The translations under genes and the position numbers were made by a program. Shown piece after piece: positions 1 through 3,975 of a stretch of 5,656 nucleotides of DNA. How positions within the stretch are numbered: position 1 is the first letter of the stretch; every line of letters starts with the position of its first letter. This stretch comes from Leptotrichia sp. oral taxon 215 str. W9775 (lineage in GTDB: Bacteria > Fusobacteriota > Fusobacteriia > Fusobacteriales > Leptotrichiaceae). Under the pieces are notes generated by a model. That model made no database searches. It had not been told where the DNA came from and saw only the letters and a list, made by a program, of their open reading frames with translations. The stretch is taken from contig NZ_KI272854.1 in the NCBI RefSeq assembly GCF_000469505.1, positions 1 to 5,656 of the forward strand, read 5' to 3'.

Positions 1-8
1 TGGAGTTT

Positions 9-49
9 ATACAGTATAATAAAGGTGGTTAGACAGTGTTATACTGTAT
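9..49. repeat. Perfect 11-bp inverted repeat, operator-like
   Basis: ATACAGTATAA at 9-19 is the exact reverse complement of TTATACTGTAT at 39-49. Each arm contains a 9-bp near-palindrome (ATACAGTAT at 9-17, ATACTGTAT at 41-49), with centres 32 bp apart, about three helical turns. The left arm overlaps a plus-strand TATAAT box at 15-20. No T-run follows the dyad on either strand, so it is not a terminator. A repressor operator pair is the most natural reading; that role is inferred. Confidence 0.6.
15..20 (+). promoter_or_regulatory. Possible plus-strand -10 box (TATAAT)
   Basis: A perfect TATAAT hexamer lies inside the operator-like dyad. The matching -35 would fall left of the window, so the promoter cannot be confirmed. 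If it is active, transcription would start near 26-28 and run into the terminator at 50-84, giving an RNA of only about 60 nt. In AT-rich DNA isolated TATAAT boxes also occur by chance. Confidence 0.3.
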
Positions 50-84
50 GCTCCTTTTATCGTAAGATTAAGGGAGCTTTTTTT
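50..84 (+). terminator. Rho-independent terminator, plus strand
   Basis: A 12-pair stem (50-61 with 66-77) begins with GCTCC/GGAGC, contains one G-T pair (55/72) and one T-T mismatch (58/69), and closes on a GTAA tetraloop (62-65, GNRA type). It is followed directly by seven T residues (78-84). On the minus strand the hairpin has no T-tract after it, so it acts for transcription entering from the left. It overlaps the last bases of the minus-strand AbrB-like gene, so two transcription units converge here. Confidence 0.85.
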
Positions 85-256
85 ATTTCTTTTTAATTAC
101 AATTGAATTGTTTTCTTCATCTAAAACAATTTCAACAGCTCGATTTTCAGGTGTAATTCCAATTTTTTCTACCCATTTTTTTGGTAGAGTAATTCTATTA
201 GAAATTCCACCATTCCCAGCTTTGTAAAAAGAAATATTAACATCTCTTTTTTCCAT
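83..256 (-). CDS. AbrB/SpoVT-type small DNA-binding protein
   Basis: The 57-residue protein starts at an ATG at 256, with AAGGAG at a 6-7 nt spacing, and ends in TAA at 83. The core around residues 14-33 (GNGGISNRITLPKKWVEKIG) is the swapped-hairpin signature of the AbrB/MazE/SpoVT superfamily. It is followed by a short beta strand (EIVLDEENNSIVIKKK). Such proteins bind DNA as dimers and act as transition-state regulators or as antitoxins. No toxin gene follows inside the window, so a stand-alone regulator is more likely than a toxin-antitoxin half; a partner left of the window remains possible. The gene has its own strong promoter inside a 12-bp dyad, which suggests autoregulation and expression independent of the replication operon, as for genes expressed from a prophage. 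The family call rests on motif recognition only. Confidence 0.82.
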   Translation of the reverse strand: MEKRDVNISFYKAGNGGISNRITLPKKWVEKIGITPENRAVEIVLDEENNSIVIKKK

Positions 257-271
257 TTTCTGCTCCTTATC

Positions 272-309
272 TTACGTGTCTAACTTATTATATATTATTA
301 GACACGTAA
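272..309. repeat. Perfect 12-bp inverted repeat around the promoter
   Basis: TTACGTGTCTAA at 272-283 and TTAGACACGTAA at 298-309 are exact reverse complements separated by 14 bp. One arm sits in the -35/-10 spacer and the other over the expected transcription start of the AbrB-like gene, with the -10 box between them. A dimer or tetramer bound here would block RNA polymerase. Because transcription starts inside the downstream arm, this is a DNA operator rather than an RNA hairpin. The AbrB-like protein encoded just downstream is the obvious, unproven, candidate ligand. Confidence 0.8.
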
Positions 310-315
310 TGTCAA
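287..315 (-). promoter_or_regulatory. Consensus sigma70-type promoter of the AbrB-like gene
   Basis: On the minus strand TTGACA (315-310) is separated by exactly 17 bp from TATAAT (292-287), both perfect consensus hexamers. Upstream lies an uninterrupted A/T stretch with A-tracts (316-338), which fits an UP element. Transcription should begin near 280, giving a leader of about 25 nt before the ATG at 256. The promoter sits immediately after the stop codon of the Rha-like gene. Confidence 0.85.
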
Positions 316-335
316 CATATTTTTTAAAAATATTT

Positions 336-1055
336 TTAGATAGCCTTTTTTACAGTCAAAGCTTTTATATCTAGTTTCATGAATTTCATTAGTTGTGAGC
401 CTAGTTCTTTACATTCTGAATAAATTTCCTTATAGAATACCTTACCTTTCATTCTTTCAGCTATAATCTCAGAAAATAAATCTTCAAGCTTTTTGATATG
501 CAATAAAGTTTCAACATTAACACTCTCCCTCATTCCACCTTTAATTCCAGCCAGTTTATTTACCAGCTTTGAATAAACCACATACAGTTTGTCCGCATTT
601 TTACTTCCTTGTGATTCCGCATATGGTATAAGTTCCGCTATCCTGTCAGTCTCTCTCCTTCTTGTGAGTTTTCCTTCCTGTCTTGTCAGTAGCCATTCAC
701 TGTTACTTCTATTCAATAACATTAATTTCAATTGTTCATTCTGTTTTTCCAGCTTTTCAATATATTCAAATACTTTTCCTCTTACAAATCTACTTTCTTT
801 AGTTAAAACTCTTAATGCTTGTTTCAATGTTAAAATAAACATTGGTCGTTTTTCTCCCTTTTTATCTATATATTTAACCTCCAATATTTTTTGGGCGTTA
901 ATTTCTGAGTTAAATTCTTTTCTAATAATATTTAAAAGGGTATCGTGTCTTAATTCTTTTCTTGCTCCCTCTTCTTTTCTCAATTTATTTATTTTTTTCA
1001 ATAATTCTAAACTTGTTATATTTTCTTTAATGTTTTTTATCGTTAGCTCATTCAT
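336..1055 (-). CDS. Rha-family phage regulatory protein
   Basis: The protein has 239 residues, starting at an ATG with AAGGAG about 9 nt upstream. Residues 14-104 match the Rha pattern: an N-terminal helical part rich in Lys/Arg, a strand pair around KKGEKRPMFILTLKQALRVL (66-85), then a helix leading into a coiled coil (95-112). Residues 120-171 (LLTRQEGKLTRRRETDRI, followed by YAESQGSKNADKLY) and the C-terminal helices, including MKGKVFYKEIYSECK (202-216), match the distal domain common in Rha/ORF6C-type phage antirepressor-like proteins. Rha proteins are known from temperate phages, where expression interferes with infection of hosts lacking integration host factor; their molecular target is poorly defined. 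The gene follows a 113-bp gap and is the last gene before the separately promoted AbrB-like gene. A nuclear-type DNA-binding role at early/lysogeny control regions is inferred. Confidence 0.85.
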   Translation of the reverse strand: MNELTIKNIKENITSLELLKKINKLRKEEGARKELRHDTLLNIIRKEFNSEINAQKILEVKYIDKKGEKRPMFILTLKQALRVLTKESRFVRGKVFEYIEKLEKQNEQLKLMLLNRSNSEWLLTRQEGKLTRRRETDRIAELIPYAESQGSKNADKLYVVYSKLVNKLAGIKGGMRESVNVETLLHIKKLEDLFSEIIAERMKGKVFYKEIYSECKELGSQLMKFMKLDIKALTVKKAI

Positions 1056-1168
1056 TTTTATTTACTCCTTTTTATTTATTTTTCATTACTCTATAAACTC
1101 CTCAATATTTTCAAGTATTTGAGATTAATTCACAGTTATTAAATTGCCATTGTCCTTGTTGATTTTGA
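1056..1168 (-). other. 113-bp non-coding gap upstream of the Rha-like gene
   Basis: This is the longest gap in the operon. On the minus strand I see no good -35/-10 pair: TTGAAA at 1114-1109 is only 13 bp from TATAGA. There is no terminator-grade hairpin. The stretch holds the ribosome binding site of the Rha-like gene (AAGGAG, 1070-1065), a four-codon ORF encoding MKNK at 1072-1086, and an out-of-frame continuation of the membrane microprotein (1111-1179). It may be a decayed small gene. Confidence 0.4.
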
Positions 1169-1255
1169 TTATTTCTTATTCATTCTATACAGCAGATAAA
1201 GGCTAAAAAGCATTACCACTGTCTGTAAGAACTTTGTATTTGTCAGTATTTCCAT
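1169..1255 (-). CDS. Single-span membrane microprotein (28 aa)
   Basis: This short ORF begins at an ATG at 1255, 9 nt after the stop of the pyrophosphohydrolase gene, with an AAGGGGGAG Shine-Dalgarno directly before it. It encodes MEILTNTKF followed by a hydrophobic stretch LQTVVMLFSLYLLY (10-23), then RMNKK. A short polar N-terminus, one membrane helix and a basic tail predict a single-pass inner-membrane peptide with the C-terminus in the cytoplasm. The strong ribosome site and tight spacing support translation. I do not recognise a family; small membrane peptides of unknown role are common in phage early operons. In the +1 frame an open stretch continues from 1179 to 1111, so the protein may once have been about 49 residues. 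Confidence 0.55.
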   Translation of the reverse strand: MEILTNTKFLQTVVMLFSLYLLYRMNKK

Positions 1256-1264
1256 AACTCCCCC

Positions 1265-1738
1265 TTAAAAAAATTGTTTCAAATTCGGTGGAAAAAAATT
1301 CGGTCCTTTTGTTATTTTCCCATCTTCCCTATATATCGGTTTCCCATCCAACCCTAACTTTGACATATTGCTTCTGTGAACTTCTTCAAAGGCTTGGCTT
1401 AGAATCTTGTCAAAACCATTTTCCACTTCCCATTTAAAGATTTTTCTAGTCCTTTCATCTTCCAGAAAAAATATCCTTAATGCAACTTTTTCAACATTTC
1501 CTCTATTCTTTTCCAGTAATGTTCCTATGTGTATGTAGTACATATCACATACAGCATCTAATTTTTCAACTATATCATTTTGTTTTTCTGCAACTTCATA
1601 TTCTGTCTGTTCTTCCTTGAACATTTTCTCCCTTAATTTCATTCTATCAACAGTCATTTCTTTTTCTAAAAATTCCTGCTGTCCGAATGCTATATAAAAT
1701 TCTTTTACCATTCCAACTAATTTATTCCAACGTTCCAT
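1265..1738 (-). CDS. MazG/PRA-PH-like nucleotide pyrophosphohydrolase
   Basis: This 157-residue all-alpha protein resembles the phosphoribosyl-ATP pyrophosphohydrolase-like (Cof-like/MazG superfamily) proteins carried by many phages. The metal-binding signature is visible: EEQTE (42-46) on one helix and EKLDAVCD (58-65) on the next, giving the E-x(2-3)-E and E-x2-D acidic sets that bind magnesium. The C-terminal signature AFEEVHRSNMSKLG (116-129) followed by DGKPIYREDGKITKGPNFF (131-149) is characteristic of this subgroup. The family hydrolyses nucleoside triphosphates to monophosphate and pyrophosphate; the exact substrate here cannot be read from sequence. The ATG at 1738 lies 2 nt after the stop of the RusA-like gene, with GGAGG about 10 nt upstream. 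Its place in the operon suggests a role in shaping the nucleotide pool or alarmone level during infection (inferred). Confidence 0.82.
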   Translation of the reverse strand: MERWNKLVGMVKEFYIAFGQQEFLEKEMTVDRMKLREKMFKEEQTEYEVAEKQNDIVEKLDAVCDMYYIHIGTLLEKNRGNVEKVALRIFFLEDERTRKIFKWEVENGFDKILSQAFEEVHRSNMSKLGLDGKPIYREDGKITKGPNFFPPNLKQFF

Positions 1739-1740
1739 TA

Positions 1741-2124
1741 TTATATTTCCTCCACTTCTATTTCCATTCTAGGATTTTTTTTATCGCAACTGTCAACTAT
1801 CAGTTGACTATTGACTAAATATTTAACACTGTCGTCTACAATTATTCCCAGTTCCTTTAATGCGTCATTCATAAATTTTCCAATTACTGAAGCTACATTT
1901 TCGAGGTCACTTCCTGAGTTTTTGTAGAAATAACGGTATCGGACCTGATATTTACCTTTTATTTTTTCTTTGTTTTTTAAAAGCTTCAATCTTATCAGGT
2001 CATGATATTCATGTTTTATTTTATTCTTAACATGCTCATTCTCATTCCTGTACCAGTTTAGGCTCATTAGAGTTATTTTATTCTTTCTAGTCTGCCAGTA
2101 AACTGGTAATTCAAGCTTAATCAT
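1741..2124 (-). CDS. RusA-like Holliday-junction resolvase
   Basis: I take the ATG at 2124 as the start (127 residues, MIKLELPVYW...), which overlaps the end of the DUF3310 gene by 8 nt. A GTG three codons upstream (2133) is the alternative. The RusA pattern is visible: SDLENV around 72-77 corresponds to the RDxDN motif, DALKELGIIVDD (87-98) to the conserved DAL...DD segment, and a late KKNPRMEIEV strand closes the fold. RusA dimers bind four-way junctions and cut them with magnesium using clustered aspartates. Here D73 is kept, the second aspartate is glutamate (E75), and a lysine (K83) lies four residues before D87, as K76 does before its aspartate in E. coli RusA; about four extra residues separate it from the DxEN motif. 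The protein is therefore a divergent but probably active member. It would resolve replication or recombination intermediates before packaging. Confidence 0.75.
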   Translation of the reverse strand: MIKLELPVYWQTRKNKITLMSLNWYRNENEHVKNKIKHEYHDLIRLKLLKNKEKIKGKYQVRYRYFYKNSGSDLENVASVIGKFMNDALKELGIIVDDSVKYLVNSQLIVDSCDKKNPRMEIEVEEI

Positions 2125-2443
2125 GCTCTCCACACTCTTTCAAAAACCAGTCTAAATACGTTTTAGCTTTTCTGTAATCCTCTAAGCCATTTTTCTTTTC
2201 TGCTCTGATTAAATACTTCAAAATATTCCCCTTGCAGAATGACTTGAATCCCTCTTGCCCTAGTACCGATTTTATCACTTCTATGCTCCCAACATTTAAT
2301 CCTTCTAATTGATAATGTTTTGGGCTTTTAAATTTCTCTGAATCCTTTTTTAAAACTTTTTTCTCTTCGAGAAATTCATCTATCGCTTTTTCTATTTCTT
2401 CAGATGTCATGTCATCTGTGATTTCTAAATAATTTATTTCCAT
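2117..2443 (-). CDS. DUF3310-containing phage protein
   Basis: The protein has 108 residues. Its ATG at 2443 has a strong AGGAGG site 4 nt before it, and it starts 8 nt after the stop of the preceding small gene. The N-terminal part (1-35) is acidic and helical. Residues 41-104 match DUF3310: PKHYQLEGLNVGSIEVI, GQEGFKSFCKGNILKYLIRA (62-81), EKKNGLEDYRKAKTYLDWFL. The GN-x-x-KY-x-x-RA segment followed by KKNGLED is the hallmark. The domain is widespread in phages of Gram-positive and other hosts and occurs in T7 gp1.7, a reported nucleotide kinase, but most members, like this one, are stand-alone short proteins without a proven activity. Its proximity to a pyrophosphohydrolase fits a nucleotide-metabolism link, which is inference. 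The domain assignment is much firmer than the function. Confidence 0.85.
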   Translation of the reverse strand: MEINYLEITDDMTSEEIEKAIDEFLEEKKVLKKDSEKFKSPKHYQLEGLNVGSIEVIKSVLGQEGFKSFCKGNILKYLIRAEKKNGLEDYRKAKTYLDWFLKECGEHD

Positions 2444-2451
2444 TATTCCTC

Positions 2452-2646
2452 CTATTTAAAATTTTCTTCTTTTTTGATTTCCTCGAATTTCTTTTCCGAA
2501 ACTAATTTACTTCCAGAATGTACACTCTTAATTGCACCCCTGTGTCTTTTTACAAAATCCCATATTTTCTGATAATCATCTGACTTTATCTGATGTACTC
2601 CATCGTTCAGGTCAATAATTTCCATGAAATAGATTTTTATTCTCAT
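2452..2646 (-). CDS. Small protein of unknown function (64 aa)
   Basis: I place the start at the ATG at 2646, preceded by GAGGG at about 9 nt and lying 4 nt after the stop of the HTH-repeat gene. A longer version from a TTG at 2673 would overlap that gene and has no better ribosome site. The protein opens with a beta-like hydrophobic segment (MRIKIYFMEIIDL), has a central QKIWDFVKRHRGAIKSVHSG (26-45) that looks like a basic helix followed by a turn, and ends in a highly charged helix (SEKKFEEIKKEE). No signal peptide or membrane segment is present. I do not recognise the family. The spacing and strong downstream ribosome site make it a genuine operon member; a small nucleic-acid-binding or accessory protein is possible but not shown. 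Confidence 0.65.
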   Translation of the reverse strand: MRIKIYFMEIIDLNDGVHQIKSDDYQKIWDFVKRHRGAIKSVHSGSKLVSEKKFEEIKKEENFK

Positions 2647-2650
2647 TAAT

Positions 2651-3298
2651 CTAATCCCTCGCCCATTCCTCAAGAGTATTATATCTTTTTATTATTTTCC
2701 CAGTTTTGTTAGAATAAATCACATATCCCCGCATGTTTCCATTAAATCTCGGAATAAATTGCTCCTCAAATTCAACTCCATGTTTTTTTAATTTGTATAC
2801 TTTTTTTACTATAGATTGACTTGTTCTTTTTAAAATTTTTGCACATTCTTTTGCACCTTTTTTATAATAATTTTTTTTCAGAAACTCTATTTCGCTTTCC
2901 ATAAACCTGGTTTCAGAGTTATTCAAAAAACTTAAATTTCTAAGTTTTTGTATGCTACTGCTTCCAAATAACTCTTTCATTCTTGTTTTTGTTGCTAATT
3001 CTGTCCTCCCTAATTTCCTAGCAATTTCTTCTATTTTTCGATATGTATTAAAAACAAGTTTTTCAAGCAATTCATCACTTTGTTTTGTCCAGTTTTCAAA
3101 TTTTAACAATTTACATTTTTTAGTTTTAGAGAAAATTGATGCTTCCGTTCTCTCTAAAATATTGCTAATTTCTTTATTAGTAAGCCCTTCAATTGTTTTG
3201 AGAATCCTCAAATCTTCTATTTCTCCTGTAGTCCAATATTTTCCTATTTTTCTCCCTCCAGTTCCAATCCAAAGTTCCGTTCCAAATTTTGTTGGCAA
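2651..3298 (-). CDS. Triple Myb/SANT-like helix-turn-helix protein
   Basis: The open frame runs from a TTG at 3298, directly after an in-frame TAA, to TAG at 2651 (215 residues). Three internally related HTH repeats are visible, each with a leading aromatic, an acidic first helix and a matching second half: about 22-64 (EISNILERTEASIFSKTKKC), 70-111 (EIARKLGRTELATKTRMKEL) and 132-174 (ECAKILKRTSQSIVKKVYKL). The shared core E-I/C-A/S-x-x-L-x-R-T is typical of phage Myb/SANT-like DNA-binding repeats. The C-terminus (190-213, RGYVIYSNKTGKIIKRYN...) resembles the short beta element that often follows an HTH in phage proteins and seems cut short. The TTG has no Shine-Dalgarno, whereas GGAGG at 3259-3255 lies 7 nt before an in-frame ATA (3247), just before repeat 1. 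The start is therefore uncertain. Sequence-specific DNA binding is the expected role; the target is unknown. Confidence 0.7.
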   Translation of the reverse strand: MPTKFGTELWIGTGGRKIGKYWTTGEIEDLRILKTIEGLTNKEISNILERTEASIFSKTKKCKLLKFENWTKQSDELLEKLVFNTYRKIEEIARKLGRTELATKTRMKELFGSSSIQKLRNLSFLNNSETRFMESEIEFLKKNYYKKGAKECAKILKRTSQSIVKKVYKLKKHGVEFEEQFIPRFNGNMRGYVIYSNKTGKIIKRYNTLEEWARD

Positions 3299-3836
3299 TT
3301 ATTTTTTCAGTCTTTTCAAAAACAACAATTGACTTGTGAATTAAAAGATTATCATTTTTGTACATTTCTTCAATTTGTTTTCCTTTTTCATCTCTGTATT
3401 CTATAAGCTCCTGATTTTTCTTCGCTAAAGCATACAAAGACAAATAAGATCCGAAAATATCATCAAATTTTTTAACATCTTCGTTGTAGCTGTAATAAAG
3501 ATTTTTAGCCTTTTCTATAACATCAGAACTTATGAAGTCGCTCTTAAAAAGGTATGTTGTATCTTTTATTTTCTGAAAGACATGATTCATTCTTTTCAGT
3601 ATCATTTGAAAATATACCATCTCGTTTAGAAAATCCTTGCCTAGATTTTCCAGTATTTCAGAGAAAATAATATTTTCATCACTGATAAATCTTAAATGTT
3701 TGCTTTGCTTTTTGATTGTTATGAATTTCAAAGCAAAGTCATCAGGACTTATCATGAAGTCAAAATTGTTAAATGAATCTCTCACAAATTCTTTCAGTTC
3801 ATCCAAAACTAATTGCTTTTTGCTTTTCTTTGCCAT
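3189..3836 (-). CDS. Unrecognised helical protein (215 aa) next to the helicase
   Basis: The ATG at 3836 shares bases with the TAA of the preceding coiled-coil ORF (TAAAATG), and only a weak AAGAGA precedes it, so translation is probably coupled. The protein is rich in Lys, Asp, Glu, Phe and Tyr, with no membrane segment and no motif I recognise. It begins with a basic helix (MAKKSKKQLVLDELKEFVRD), has alternating amphipathic helices through residue 180, and ends in a basic aromatic tail (WNGTLDWNWREKNRKILDYR, 185-204). Its last 36 codons overlap the HTH-repeat gene from that gene's TTG (110 bp), so the tail may be an extension acquired by loss of an earlier stop. Position next to the helicase is compatible with a replisome accessory or helicase-loader role, but nothing in the sequence demonstrates this. 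Confidence 0.6.
   Translation of the reverse strand: MAKKSKKQLVLDELKEFVRDSFNNFDFMISPDDFALKFITIKKQSKHLRFISDENIIFSEILENLGKDFLNEMVYFQMILKRMNHVFQKIKDTTYLFKSDFISSDVIEKAKNLYYSYNEDVKKFDDIFGSYLSLYALAKKNQELIEYRDEKGKQIEEMYKNDNLLIHKSIVVFEKTEKIIANKIWNGTLDWNWREKNRKILDYRRNRRFEDSQNN
3255..3259 (-). promoter_or_regulatory. Strong Shine-Dalgarno 7 nt before an in-frame ATA
   Basis: Minus-strand GGAGG at 3259-3255 is the best ribosome site in this part of the window but sits inside the open frame of the HTH-repeat protein. The codon at ideal distance (3247-3245) is ATA, in frame and four codons before the first HTH tryptophan. Either ATA is used as a rare start, or an ancestral ATG has mutated, or the site is coincidental. 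Confidence 0.45.
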
Positions 3837-3837
3837 T

Positions 3838-3975
3838 TTATCTCTTGTTAAAACTGCTCAACTGTTCTATTTTCTCTTTGTTGTTCAGCTTTTCCTGAAT
3901 TAGTTTGTCTATTTCTCTGTCAATTTCAATATTTCTGTCTTCCAGTTCAGTTATAATCTGATATTTAGTTTTCAT
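3838..3975 (-). CDS. 45-aa coiled-coil ORF overlapping the helicase end
   Basis: The ATG at 3975 lies inside the final codons of the helicase gene (11-nt overlap) and is preceded by GGAGG with a 5-nt spacer, which is ideal. The protein begins MKTKYQIITELEDRNIEIDR and ends QLSSFNKR. It is one long charged helix with hydrophobic residues at heptad-like positions (I7, L11, I16, I19, I22, L25), predicting a small coiled coil. Its TAA runs directly into the ATG of the 215-residue unknown gene (TAAAATG), a typical translational-coupling arrangement. No family is recognised. The ribosome site and the exact fit between two genes argue that it is real. A small partner or regulator of the neighbouring replication proteins is a guess. 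Confidence 0.7.
   Translation of the reverse strand: MKTKYQIITELEDRNIEIDREIDKLIQEKLNNKEKIEQLSSFNKR

Noticed and set aside
9..49. The 11-bp dyad as a terminator
   Set aside because: No T-run follows it on either strand and the loop is long; an operator fits better.
83..256. The AbrB-like gene as the antitoxin of a toxin-antitoxin pair
   Set aside because: No toxin-sized ORF lies next to it in the window: upstream is the Rha-like gene, downstream the terminator and dyad. A partner beyond the left edge cannot be excluded.
1072..1086. Four-codon ORF (MKNK) before the Rha-like gene as a leader peptide
   Set aside because: It is too short to judge in A-rich DNA, and no attenuator hairpin accompanies it.
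589..1122. Long plus-strand open frame opposite the Rha-like gene
   Set aside because: The minus-strand frame matches a known family. The plus frame is a Ser/Phe/Leu-rich reading of its complement with no family resemblance, as are similar plus-strand frames at 2952-3332, 3637-3903, 4134-4352 and 4458-4802.
1101..1123. Inverted repeat CTCAA...TTGAG upstream of the Rha-like gene
   Set aside because: Only five base pairs match and the interior does not pair, so it is not convincing as an operator or terminator.
2644..2673. TTG at 2673 as start of the 64-aa unknown protein
   Set aside because: It overlaps the end of the HTH-repeat gene. The ATG at 2646 has a GAGGG site at acceptable distance and sits 4 nt after that gene's stop.
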